Below are positions 9,907 to 18,108 of a stretch of 44,062 bases of DNA, in pieces (position 1 is the stretch's first letter; each line of letters starts with the position of its first letter). The translations under genes were made by a program, and so were the position numbers. The notes under the pieces were generated by a model, which was given only the letters and a program-made list of their open reading frames with translations, was not told where the DNA came from and did no database searches. Source of the DNA: an uncultured Saprospiraceae bacterium (lineage in GTDB: Bacteria > Bacteroidota > Bacteroidia > Chitinophagales > Saprospiraceae); contig CALFUQ010000114.1 in the NCBI GenBank assembly GCA_937929885.1, forward strand, positions 1 through 44,062, in the 5' to 3' direction.

Positions 9907-11132
9907 TACCTAACCTTAAGTGTTATGATGGTAAGTATCGCAAGCAGTATGCCGACGATCCAAAACCGAATAACAATCTTAGACTCGTGCATTCCTCCTT
10001 TCTGATAGTGATGATGAAGCGGTGACATTCTAAATATTCGTCTACCCTCTCCATATTTTTTCTTTGTGTATTTGAAATACGATACCTGCATTATTACAGA
10101 TATATTTTCTATCAGGAATATGCCGCACAGTATGGGGATGAGCCATTCTTTTCTAATTAAAATAGCTAGAGCAGCTATGATTCCACCAATTGCTAAACTC
10201 CCTGTATCTCCCATAAAGACCTTAGCTGGATATGAATTATACCAGAGGAAACCTATACATGCACCAAGAAAACTTGCTGCAAAAACAACTAGCTCTTCTG
10301 AATATGGTATGTATAAAATATTGAGATAATCAGCAAACATGGTGTTACTCGAAACATATGCTAACACAATCAAAGTAGCGGCGACTATAGCAGACACTCC
10401 TGTAGCTAATCCATCTATTCCATCCGTGAGATTTGCACCGTTAGATACCCCTGTAATTATTATAATTACCAACGGTAAAAAAACTAACCAAACATAGTCT
10501 CCAGCATTATCTCCTAAGAAGCTCAGAACCTTTTTATAATCCAAAACATTCTCAGCCCTAAAAGGCATATTGGTTAAAGTAGTCTTCACATGTACCATAC
10601 CATTATCCAGATTATTTACTACTTCTAAGTTCAGAGCTTTAGCTTCATCTTGATGAACTCTTACTACGATGTCATTATGAAATAACATGGTCAGCCCAAC
10701 AAGTAAACCAAGACCTACTTGACCGTAGATTTTAAATCTTCCTTGTAATCCCTTCTTATCTTTTTTGAATACTTTAATGTAGTCATCAGCAAAACCAATT
10801 GCCGCGAGCCACACTGTGGAGACTAACATCAATATGATATAGATGTTAGATAAGTCTGCGAGTAATAATGTAGGTATCAAAATCGCCAGAACAATAATCA
10901 CTCCACCCATTGTAGGTGTACCTGCTTTCTCCATCTGACCATCTAGACCTAAGTCTCTAATACTCTCTCCGACTTGCAATCTTTTCAAAGAACTTATTAT
11001 CCTATTCCCAAAGACTATAGAAATTATCAACGAAAGGATAATAGCTAAGCCAGATCGAAATGAGATATATTGGAACAAGCCCGCTCCTGGGCTATCTATT
11101 GTTTCTAAATATTGAAATAAGTAATAAAGCAT
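9906..11132 (-). CDS. mraY: Phospho-MurNAc-pentapeptide transferase MraY
   Basis: An integral membrane enzyme that transfers phospho-MurNAc-pentapeptide to undecaprenyl phosphate, forming lipid I. Visible motifs are ADDYIKV (catalytic Asp pair), [19 protein letters not shown] and the cytoplasmic [13 protein letters not shown]. At 408 residues it is longer than the roughly 360 of E. coli. The extra length is an extracytoplasmic insertion at about residues 156-205, between membrane segments, which I believe is usual for Bacteroidota. A 147-bp gap separates it from murE, so it may have its own regulatory input. Confidence 0.96.
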   Translation of the reverse strand: MLYYLFQYLETIDSPGAGLFQYISFRSGLAIILSLIISIVFGNRIISSLKRLQVGESIRDLGLDGQMEKAGTPTMGGVIIVLAILIPTLLLADLSNIYIILMLVSTVWLAAIGFADDYIKVFKKDKKGLQGRFKIYGQVGLGLLVGLTMLFHNDIVVRVHQDEAKALNLEVVNNLDNGMVHVKTTLTNMPFRAENVLDYKKVLSFLGDNAGDYVWLVFLPLVIIIITGVSNGANLTDGIDGLATGVSAIVAATLIVLAYVSSNTMFADYLNILYIPYSEELVVFAASFLGACIGFLWYNSYPAKVFMGDTGSLAIGGIIAALAILIRKEWLIPILCGIFLIENISVIMQVSYFKYTKKKYGEGRRIFRMSPLHHHYQKGGMHESKIVIRFWIVGILLAILTIITLKVR

Positions 11133-11178
11133 TATTCACTTTAATCTTAAAGCACGACTAACATGCTTTTAAAAATTT

Positions 11179-11233
11179 AACAGCGCAGTGGAATACTGAA
11201 ACTTTTTCCAATATGAGCTCCACTGCAACTGTT
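11179..11233 (-). other. Hairpin in the murE-mraY gap
   Basis: The only sizeable gap inside the dcw operon contains an interrupted inverted repeat. AACAG (11179-11183) plus CAGTGGA (11186-11192) pair with TCCACTG (11219-11225) plus CTGTT (11229-11233), leaving a small internal loop. No U-tract follows on the minus strand, so it does not look like a plain terminator. It could be an mRNA processing or stability element, an attenuator, or a protein site ahead of mraY. Confidence 0.4.
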
Positions 11234-11279
11234 AAAACCAACCTGAGAATGATAATAGAACCTACTCTTATATATCGTT

Positions 11280-12770
11280 CTAGCTCAAATGAGCCGTTAA
11301 TTTTTCTTTATCGTCGAAGGGTACTTTTACCCCTTTTATTTCTTGGTACTTTTCATGACCTTTTCCTGCTACTAGGATAATGTCACCTGGCTTTGAAATT
11401 TTCACTGCCGTTTTTATTGCTTGCCCTCTGTCTTCTATCTCGATCACTTTCTCCTCTTCCTCTTTTGTAAGATCAGTGTACATCGCTTTTAAAATCTCAT
11501 CAGGGTCTTCCTCTCTAGGATTGTCTGATGTGAATATTACTGTGTCTCCGAGATTAGCTGCTATCTTCCCCATCACTGGTCGCTTTGCTTTATCTCTGCT
11601 CCCTCCACACCCTACTAGCACTATCAATTCTTTATCGCGATCTATACTTTTGATCGTAGTGATAATTTTCTCTAGCGCATCTGGTGAATGTGCATAATCA
11701 ACTATTCCTACTCTTGCTCCCTTGCCATGTATCACATCGAATCTTCCTTCTACTGGCGGTACCTCACTCATCGCTTGCAAAATCTCATCGTTTTCAAATC
11801 CCAATAACTCTGCTGTCGCATACACTGCTAAAAGATTGTAAGCATTAAACTTGCCGAGCAATCTGGTATGCACTTCGTTGCCATTGATATCTAGCTGTAA
11901 GCCTGAGAAATCATTAGCGATGATCTTAGCTTTGTAATCCACTAAAGTCCTTAGACTATATCTGACTACGTTCGCTTTGCTATTCTGCACCATCAGATCA
12001 CCATTCTTATCATCGACATTGGTTATCGCAAAAGCACTTGCAGGTAACTCGTCAAAAAATAATTTCTTGACTCGGATGTATTCTTTAAATGTCTCATGAT
12101 AATCGAGATGATCATGTGTGATATTCGTGAATATTCCTCCCGCAAATTGCTGTCCTGCAATCCTCTGCTGATGTATTGCATGTGAACTAACCTCCATAAA
12201 TGCATAATCGCATTTAGCATCTACCATCTTGCTCAATAGCCTTGTAAGACTTATCGCATCTGGTGTAGATCTTTCTGATTCAAGCACTTCATCATTTACC
12301 TTATTTTCAACTGTTGATATCAGACCTACTTTGTAGCCTAATATTTTAAAAAGCTTAAACAATACTGTTGCAATCGATGTCTTGCCATTAGTGCCTGTCA
12401 CACCGATTAGCTTTAACTGCTCACTCGGTCTGTCATAAAAGTTATTAACTAGTTCTCCTAAGAAAACTCGACTGTCACTTGTTATGATGTAACACACATC
12501 TTGTTTGGGGTTAGCAATTTCTTCCTGGCTGATTACACAAGTACATCCTGCCGCTACTGCATTAGAAATAAACTTATGCCCATTAATCGCCGCTCCATCA
12601 ATTGCTACAAAAACATCATTTGCTTTTACCCTTCTTGAGTCCAATTGGATTTCATTAATCTTGATACTGCTATCGCCGATTACTTTGTAGTCCAATGACT
12701 TTGGAAGAATATTTTTAAGCTCTTTCAACTTTCTAACTTTATCACTTTTGATAAAATCTTTATTAATCAA
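11280..12770 (-). CDS. murE: UDP-MurNAc-tripeptide ligase MurE (meso-DAP type)
   Basis: Adds the third stem-peptide residue to UDP-MurNAc-L-Ala-D-Glu. The P-loop GVTGTNGKTS lies near residue 124, the carbamylated-lysine region follows, and SDNPREEDP is near residue 415. The DNPR motif is characteristic of enzymes that use meso-diaminopimelate, so the peptidoglycan is probably DAP-type. Length is 496 residues. The start overlaps the ftsI stop by 4 bp. Confidence 0.97.
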   Translation of the reverse strand: MINKDFIKSDKVRKLKELKNILPKSLDYKVIGDSSIKINEIQLDSRRVKANDVFVAIDGAAINGHKFISNAVAAGCTCVISQEEIANPKQDVCYIITSDSRVFLGELVNNFYDRPSEQLKLIGVTGTNGKTSIATVLFKLFKILGYKVGLISTVENKVNDEVLESERSTPDAISLTRLLSKMVDAKCDYAFMEVSSHAIHQQRIAGQQFAGGIFTNITHDHLDYHETFKEYIRVKKLFFDELPASAFAITNVDDKNGDLMVQNSKANVVRYSLRTLVDYKAKIIANDFSGLQLDINGNEVHTRLLGKFNAYNLLAVYATAELLGFENDEILQAMSEVPPVEGRFDVIHGKGARVGIVDYAHSPDALEKIITTIKSIDRDKELIVLVGCGGSRDKAKRPVMGKIAANLGDTVIFTSDNPREEDPDEILKAMYTDLTKEEEEKVIEIEDRGQAIKTAVKISKPGDIILVAGKGHEKYQEIKGVKVPFDDKEKLTAHLS

Positions 12771-14881
12771 TTGAGATAAATCTCAATTTCTTGTCCTGTT
12801 ATGGTCGATCCTGGCATCAAGGATTGCTTTCCTACTTTTCCTGATCCATAGATCTTTACGTTTAGACCCAAATTTTCTAGTACATACAGTGCATCTCTCA
12901 ATCCCATATTCCTCACATCTGGCACTTCTTTCATTTTAATCTTTTGTTTATCTACAAGCATTCTATCTGTATTAGCTTTGGCTACTATCCAATTGGCTTT
13001 CACTTCTTTTTTGTAATCAATACCTACGTAGTCAAACACTTTATCAAAATCATTTCCATTACCCATCGCTACTTTCGGTAGATGATTTACATCTTGAATT
13101 TCTTTTTCGTTGATCGATTTTTGCAAGCCTGGTTTAATCGCATATATTCTGTCTGTAATTGATCTAAACACTGGGCCAGCTGCTGTCGAACCGTAAAAAC
13201 TTTTCTTCGGATTATATAGCATTACTATTATCGAATACTTAGGATTGTCTGCTGGAAAATACCCCACAAACGATGCATTATATTCTGGAAGCTCTTCTGG
13301 TCTAAAATAATTCACTCTCGATGTACCAGTCTTACCAGCGAAATCATACTTATCAGATTTTAGCTTCTTACCAGTTCCTGAGATCACAACCTCCTCTAGA
13401 CATTCCTTTACTTGCCTTATCGTTTCTCCTTTTACGATCGACGATTTTAAAACTTCAGGTTTGATTTTTCTTATCGTACCATCAGGATTAATTATTTCTT
13501 TTACTAAATATGGCCTCATCATTGTGCCATCATTAGCCACCGTATTATACAGTGTTAGTGTTTGTAAAGGCGTGACTTCTAATTCATATCCGTGTGCCAT
13601 CCATGGAACTGATGTTCGGTACCAGTTATCAACATCTGATGGGTTCTTGATAAATGGTTTAGGCTCACCTACTATTGCTACCCCCGTTCTCTGTGTTAAT
13701 CTTAATGCTTCTAGCTTGTTATAAAAGTTTTTCCAATCATTCTTTTTGCCGTATGCTACATCTGCATAAGTTGCGATTCCAACATTTGATGATGTACTGA
13801 AAGCAGTTTTCAAATCGATAATACTATTACTCGGTTTATGATCATCCCTCATGACTTCTCCATAAAAGTTTTTCACTCCCCATTTGATATCGACCTTAGA
13901 ATCTAGATTTACATGACCTTCATCTATTAGCGCCATTATTGTAGCCAACTTAAATGTCGATCCAGGTTCTGTCCTTGTTCCTATAGCGTGATTTTTGACA
14001 TCAGCATAAGTACCATCTTTCTTTTTTTGAAGATTAGACATTGCCATGATAGCTCCAGTTTCTACTTCCATAACTACCGCAGTACCACCTTCAGCTTCTT
14101 GATACTGTACTGCTTCTAGTAATTCCGTGTGGACTATATCTTGCACATCCACATCGAGTGTTGTTATGATATCGCTTCCTTTCTTAATCTCATCGTCTGC
14201 GATATCGAATACCGGAATCCAAACACCACCAGCTACCTTTTTCTTCAACTGCTTAGTTGTTTCTCCAGCTAATTCCTTATTCCAGAAACCTTCAATTCCA
14301 GTTTTATCTGCCGTCTCTCTATAGTCACCTATAGTCCTGGCAGCCATCTGATTAAAAGGTCTTACCCGCTCAGCAAACCGATCAACTTTAAGGCCTCCTT
14401 TGTTACTTCCTTTGCGCAAAAGCGGAAAGGACTTGAATTTTCTATAGAGATCGTAATTCGCTTTTTTGGCTAAAAGAATATTTCTACTCCCTTTTTCTTT
14501 ACGTAGCTCATAAGCTCTACGCTTACCTGCCAAAAGCGATCTCCACTCAGACCTACTCTTAACTCCATCCGCATACCTTTCTAAGTATACACAGAGCGAA
14601 TCTATCTGGTTTTCAAAGTCCCGTTTGCTTGGCGCAACAGGGTCTATCCGTATTTCAAAGAACTGACTAGAAGTGGACCACACATGGCCATCTTCTGATA
14701 ATATGCTTCCTCTTGTCGCCTCTATATCTACCCACTTTACATACTTGTTACCTTTTTCTCTCCATTCATCTCCCTCTACTACTGATATCACAAAAACCTT
14801 CCACATAATCACAGCCGCGAATACTACAAATGATAGCATCACTAAATATGCTCTGATCAGTAACTCATTCTTCTTCTCCAT
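12767..14881 (-). CDS. ftsI: Division transpeptidase FtsI (PBP3) with PASTA domain
   Basis: A class B penicillin-binding protein that cross-links septal peptidoglycan. One membrane helix lies at residues about 12-33, then a dimerisation/pedestal domain and the transpeptidase domain. The active-site motifs are STFK (308-311, catalytic Ser308), SSN (364-366) and KTGT (517-520). A single PASTA domain ends the protein (about 645-704, VPDVRNMGLRDA through EIEIYLN). E. coli FtsI lacks PASTA; its presence here resembles SpoVD-type proteins. It starts 9 bp after the FtsL-like gene, and its stop overlaps the murE start by 4 bp. Confidence 0.96.
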   Translation of the reverse strand: MEKKNELLIRAYLVMLSFVVFAAVIMWKVFVISVVEGDEWREKGNKYVKWVDIEATRGSILSEDGHVWSTSSQFFEIRIDPVAPSKRDFENQIDSLCVYLERYADGVKSRSEWRSLLAGKRRAYELRKEKGSRNILLAKKANYDLYRKFKSFPLLRKGSNKGGLKVDRFAERVRPFNQMAARTIGDYRETADKTGIEGFWNKELAGETTKQLKKKVAGGVWIPVFDIADDEIKKGSDIITTLDVDVQDIVHTELLEAVQYQEAEGGTAVVMEVETGAIMAMSNLQKKKDGTYADVKNHAIGTRTEPGSTFKLATIMALIDEGHVNLDSKVDIKWGVKNFYGEVMRDDHKPSNSIIDLKTAFSTSSNVGIATYADVAYGKKNDWKNFYNKLEALRLTQRTGVAIVGEPKPFIKNPSDVDNWYRTSVPWMAHGYELEVTPLQTLTLYNTVANDGTMMRPYLVKEIINPDGTIRKIKPEVLKSSIVKGETIRQVKECLEEVVISGTGKKLKSDKYDFAGKTGTSRVNYFRPEELPEYNASFVGYFPADNPKYSIIVMLYNPKKSFYGSTAAGPVFRSITDRIYAIKPGLQKSINEKEIQDVNHLPKVAMGNGNDFDKVFDYVGIDYKKEVKANWIVAKANTDRMLVDKQKIKMKEVPDVRNMGLRDALYVLENLGLNVKIYGSGKVGKQSLMPGSTITGQEIEIYLN

Positions 14882-14890
14882 CCCAAGCCC

Positions 14891-15199
14891 TTAGCTTCCT
14901 ACTGATATCTTTTCTGGTATTGAGCGATTTTCTTTTAAACCGCTTCCCTCTATTTCGTTTAGCAATTTTGATTGTGTGCTTTCTACATCAATCTCTTGCT
15001 GTACGTCTAAGTATTTCCATTTCGCTTCATCAATCTGCTTTTCAACAGTTTGAATCTGTCGTAATTTTTTTTCTGCCAGATGAATATTAGAAATGTATAA
15101 TACTCCTAGAAAAACCCAAAAGCATAGGAAGGGGAAGTGCATGTACGCAACTTCGATACCCGTGATTTTAGTTTTCTTTTTCTTCTGACTTTTAGTCAT
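14891..15199 (-). CDS. ftsL: FtsL-like division protein
   Basis: This 102-residue bitopic protein has a basic N-terminus (KKKKTK), one membrane segment at about residues 20-40 (MHFPFLCFWVFLGVLYIS) and a predicted coiled coil beyond it (AEKKLRQIQTVEKQIDEAKW). Size, topology and position between rsmH and ftsI match FtsL, which forms a complex with FtsQ and FtsB to activate FtsWI. Primary sequence is poorly conserved in this family, so context carries the assignment. It overlaps rsmH by 4 bp. Confidence 0.8.
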   Translation of the reverse strand: MTKSQKKKKTKITGIEVAYMHFPFLCFWVFLGVLYISNIHLAEKKLRQIQTVEKQIDEAKWKYLDVQQEIDVESTQSKLLNEIEGSGLKENRSIPEKISVGS

Positions 15200-16107
15200 T
15201 TATTACTTAGTCGTAGTTTTTCTCCAATTCTCATTTTTGCGCTCCGCGCCCTCGGATTACTAGCTATTTCCTCTTGACTCGGTAAAATCATTTTCTGACC
15301 AATTATTTTAAATGGTCTGTATATATTACCAAAGTCATCTTTCTCCACCACCCCCTCAACATTACCTGTTTTAAGAAATCTCTTTACTAACCTATCTTCT
15401 AGAGAGTGATAACTTATTACCACCAATCTTGCTCCTTCACTCATTACCTCTTTAGATTGCACCAAGAAATCTTTCAATGCACCCATCTCGTCATTCAACT
15501 CTATTCTCAAGGCTTGAAAAACTTGAGAGTAGTATTTGATTTTCTCACCTCGCCCTACTGTATCTAGGAATTCTAAAAAATCATAGACCTTACTAAATGT
15601 TTTTTGTCTTCTCCTAGCAACTATTCGAGCTGCAAGTGTTTTTGAGTTTCTCACTTCACCGTATTCACTAAAGACTCTTAATAGATCCCGCTCTTTATAT
15701 TCATTAAGAATATCTGCTGCGGTTTCTTCACTTTCTTTATTCATCCTCATATCTAACTCACTCTCCGCTCTGTAAGAAAACCCTCTCGATGGCGTATCAA
15801 ATTGGAATGATGAAACTCCAAGGTCTGCAAGCAAACCATCAACTTCTTTTCGTTTGTGCAACTTTAAAAACCGCTTTAAGTGTCTAAAATTTGCATGAAC
15901 AAAAACAAATCTTTCATCATCTATCTTATTCAATATAGCATCAGCATCCTGATCAAACCCATACAAGCACCCGTTGGCACTTAGGCTATTTATAATAGAT
16001 TTAGAATGTCCACCTCCACCGAATGTCGCATCCACATATATCCCATTTTCCTTTATTGCTAGTCCTTCGACAGCTTCTTTTAGAAGTACAGGAGTGTGAT
16101 AAGACAT
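15196..16107 (-). CDS. rsmH: 16S rRNA m4C1402 methyltransferase RsmH
   Basis: SAM-dependent N4-methylation of C1402 in 16S rRNA. The N-terminus carries the hallmark YHTPVLLKEAVEGL, followed by the SAM site DATFGGGGHSKSI (residues about 27-39). Further motifs are ADLGVSSFQFD and RGFSYRAESELDMRM, and the C-terminal YHSLEDRLVKRF is also typical. At 303 residues it matches the family. It lies 3 bp after mraZ. Confidence 0.97.
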   Translation of the reverse strand: MSYHTPVLLKEAVEGLAIKENGIYVDATFGGGGHSKSIINSLSANGCLYGFDQDADAILNKIDDERFVFVHANFRHLKRFLKLHKRKEVDGLLADLGVSSFQFDTPSRGFSYRAESELDMRMNKESEETAADILNEYKERDLLRVFSEYGEVRNSKTLAARIVARRRQKTFSKVYDFLEFLDTVGRGEKIKYYSQVFQALRIELNDEMGALKDFLVQSKEVMSEGARLVVISYHSLEDRLVKRFLKTGNVEGVVEKDDFGNIYRPFKIIGQKMILPSQEEIASNPRARSAKMRIGEKLRLSNK

Positions 16108-16110
16108 TAC

Positions 16111-16587
16111 TTATGTTTCATCAGATCCATCCGATCCATTCAATTTGACATTTCCAAAAATCTCATCTGCAATAACAGAGAAGTCTTCTGGTTCTGCCGC
16201 AATAATTGCTTCGTAATTCTCCTTGGACCAGATTTCTATTTGTTCGTGATAAGCAAACAATACTATGTCCTGAGATAGCTCAGCATACTCAATTAAACTC
16301 TTCGGTAAAAGAATTCGATCTGCGCTGTCCAAAGTCAACGTGGTAGCTCCTCGGTAAAAATACCTTAGCGCATGTCGCTGCTTGGTGTTGTAGATATTGA
16401 GTTGATTTATTTCTTTCGTCTTGCTATCCCAAACATCTTTGGGGTAAAGCATTAAATTCTTTTCAAAGCCACGATTTAACGTGAATGAGAGATTACTTGC
16501 ACCGATCTGCCTGATAAGAGATGTCGGAAGCCTTAGCCTACCCTTTACATCCATCTTACACTCGAATTCGCCTGTCAGTTGGTACAT
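16111..16587 (-). CDS. mraZ: Transcriptional regulator MraZ
   Basis: This AbrB-fold DNA-binding protein represses the dcw operon in other bacteria. Two SpoVT/AbrB-like repeats are visible: residues about 5-50 (GEFECKMDVKGRLRLPTSL) and about 80-125 (ATTLTLDSADRILLPKSLIEY). It has 158 residues and is the first gene of the cluster. The AAAGTG-type repeats immediately upstream (16630-16659) are its likely operator, so autoregulation is expected. Confidence 0.95.
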   Translation of the reverse strand: MYQLTGEFECKMDVKGRLRLPTSLIRQIGASNLSFTLNRGFEKNLMLYPKDVWDSKTKEINQLNIYNTKQRHALRYFYRGATTLTLDSADRILLPKSLIEYAELSQDIVLFAYHEQIEIWSKENYEAIIAAEPEDFSVIADEIFGNVKLNGSDGSDET

Positions 16588-16613
16588 TCTCTATTCAATC
16601 GCGGTTGATATCT

Positions 16614-16621
16614 CAAATGTA
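16614..16621 (-). promoter_or_regulatory. -7 element of mraZ/dcw promoter
   Basis: Read on the minus strand, TACATTTG matches TAnnTTTG perfectly. It ends 27 bases before the mraZ ATG, leaving a short leader. The MraZ-type repeats lie directly upstream, covering where the -33 element would be. No clean TTG is seen there. Confidence 0.5.
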
Positions 16622-16629
16622 TACTACCA

Positions 16630-16659
16630 AATACACTTTCTACCACTTTTCCCCACTTA
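16630..16659 (-). promoter_or_regulatory. Putative MraZ operator (three 10-bp repeats)
   Basis: On the minus strand three consecutive decamers read TAAGTGGGGA, AAAGTGGTAG and AAAGTGTATT, so GTGG/GTGT cores recur at exactly 10-bp intervals. Known MraZ sites are GTGG-like cores on a 10-bp repeat (TGGG-type in E. coli, AAAGTG-type in mycoplasmas). Placement just upstream of the mraZ -7 element suits repression by blocking RNA polymerase. Confidence 0.65.
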
Positions 16660-17299
16660 TTTTTCAGATATATTAAAAAAAATCATAATCTGTTAATCCG
16701 TGTAATCAAATAGATTACGTATTACACATTATTTGATTATAAACGGACTTTAAAGGCTTGATTATCAGTGTAGGTCGGTTGCGGGGCAAAGAGATTAAAT
16801 CATTATCCAGCATGTCAATACTCTAATATATACAATTACATCTAAAATTTATAATATATATAAGGTATTGGTTACGAATGGGTAACGTATAGTTTATATA
16901 AATTTCACTATATATTATCTATACCAATTTTTACTATTGGTAATTATTACAGATTAGAGAAAATACTTGTGTAAGCATTAAGTTTATTGAAATTTAAGGG
17001 TAGAATATAATTTCATCTTTGTTGAGATTACTTCTCCTAACCATTCCCTTACTAGGAAAGGGACTTGATTAGGTTCATGTTGAATAGCTTAAATAGGATA
17101 CTTATTTAGTTTAATTCTCGTCATATTTCGTTTCGGACGCGGTAAAGCAGAATGGAGAAACCTTCATTATTAATTACTCAGACTTATTCACAGCACTTAT
17201 TTTCCCCAAAAAGAGGTTCATTGTTTAAACAAACTTTTTGATTTTCAAATCTGGAGATCTCTAGGCGTGGTTCGAGATAAAAAAGAAAAGGAGGAATTT
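16660..17299. other. Gene-free region upstream of the dcw operon
   Basis: No convincing gene lies here. The very AT-rich stretch contains several inverted repeats: TAATCAAAT/ATTTGATTA (16703-16711 and 16731-16739), TGTAAT/ATTACA (16701-16706 and 16721-16726), GTTAC/GTAAC (16871-16875 and 16882-16886), and TACCAAT/ATTGGTA (16922-16928 and 16936-16942). A structured hairpin spans 17036-17073: TCCCTT/AAGGGA inside CCTAA/TTAGG. A palindrome TTGTTTAAACAA lies at 17221-17232. One perfect DnaA-box-like TTATTCACA is at 17184-17192, but no cluster of such boxes is seen. Confidence 0.5.
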
Positions 17300-18043
17300 C
17301 TAAACCAGCTTCAAACTGTACGGAGCTTTCTTAAACAAAGTCTTAGCCCTCATCTTAATTACCCCTGTAATAGCTTCAGTGATAATAGACAGGTTCATCT
17401 TAGAAGTGCCCTTCTCTCTGTCTGCGAAGGTGATAGGTACTTCTTTGATCTTAAATCCACTAGTGTAGGCAGCAAACTTCATTTCTATCTGGAAGGCATA
17501 ACCAATGAATTCGATTTTATCTAGATCTAGCGTTTCTAAGACTTCTCGTTTGTAACATACAAATCCTGCGGTAGGGTCACTTACTGGCATCCAACTAACT
17601 AACTGCACATAGAAAGAAGCACCTCTGGATAAGATTAATCTATCTAATCCCCAATTCTTTACTCCTCCACCTTTAATGTATCTAGATCCTACAGACATAT
17701 CTGCTCCACCCTCTTTGCAGGTATGTAGCAATCGAGCTAAGTCTTTGGGAGGGTGGGAGAAATCCGCATCCATCTCAAAGATGTAGTCGTAACCATTTGC
17801 AATACCGTACTTGAAACCAGCTATATAAGCTGTTCCTAAACCTAACTTCCCTTTTCGTTCTAGTAAATGCAACCTTTCTGTATTAGATTCTTGTGATTGC
17901 TTAACTAAGTCAGCCGTCCCATCAGGAGAACCGTCATCTACGACTAAAACATGAAACCCATCCTCAAAGCCAAGGACGACTGTAAGAATATCCTGGATAT
18001 TCTCTTTTTCATTGTAAGTGGGGATAATTACTAAACTGCTCAA
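17300..18043 (-). CDS. Polyprenol-phosphate mannosyltransferase-like GT2
   Basis: A family-2 glycosyltransferase resembling dolichol-phosphate mannose synthase. These enzymes move a sugar from a nucleotide donor to a polyprenyl phosphate on the inner membrane face. Motifs include VIIPTYNEKENI (residues 5-16), VVDDGSPDGTAD (35-46) and the metal-binding MDADFSHPP (about 92-100), plus a typical late PITFADREKGTSKM segment. At 247 residues it is the short, soluble form without a GtrA-like membrane domain. The exact sugar cannot be read from the sequence. Confidence 0.88.
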   Translation of the reverse strand: MSSLVIIPTYNEKENIQDILTVVLGFEDGFHVLVVDDGSPDGTADLVKQSQESNTERLHLLERKGKLGLGTAYIAGFKYGIANGYDYIFEMDADFSHPPKDLARLLHTCKEGGADMSVGSRYIKGGGVKNWGLDRLILSRGASFYVQLVSWMPVSDPTAGFVCYKREVLETLDLDKIEFIGYAFQIEMKFAAYTSGFKIKEVPITFADREKGTSKMNLSIITEAITGVIKMRAKTLFKKAPYSLKLV

Positions 18044-18065
18044 CTACTTTGTAATCAATTGATGC

Positions 18066-18099
18066 CAAATATATAACATATATAAAAATATGTTATATA
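18066..18099 (-). promoter_or_regulatory. -7 element and AT-rich inverted repeat before the GT2 gene
   Basis: TATATTTG on the minus strand (18066-18073) matches the -7 consensus 23 bases before the glycosyltransferase ATG. It partly overlaps a perfect 12-bp inverted repeat (18070-18081 and 18088-18099; core AACATAT/ATATGTT) with a 6-base loop, just after the E1 stop. The repeat could end E1 transcription weakly or be an operator. The stem is almost all A-T pairs. Confidence 0.35.
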
Positions 18100-18108
18100 A
18101 TATTGAAA

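Noticed and set aside
17184-17192. DnaA-box-like TTATTCACA as evidence of a replication origin
   Set aside because: Only one perfect box is seen, no dnaA gene is in the window, and gene direction does not change here.
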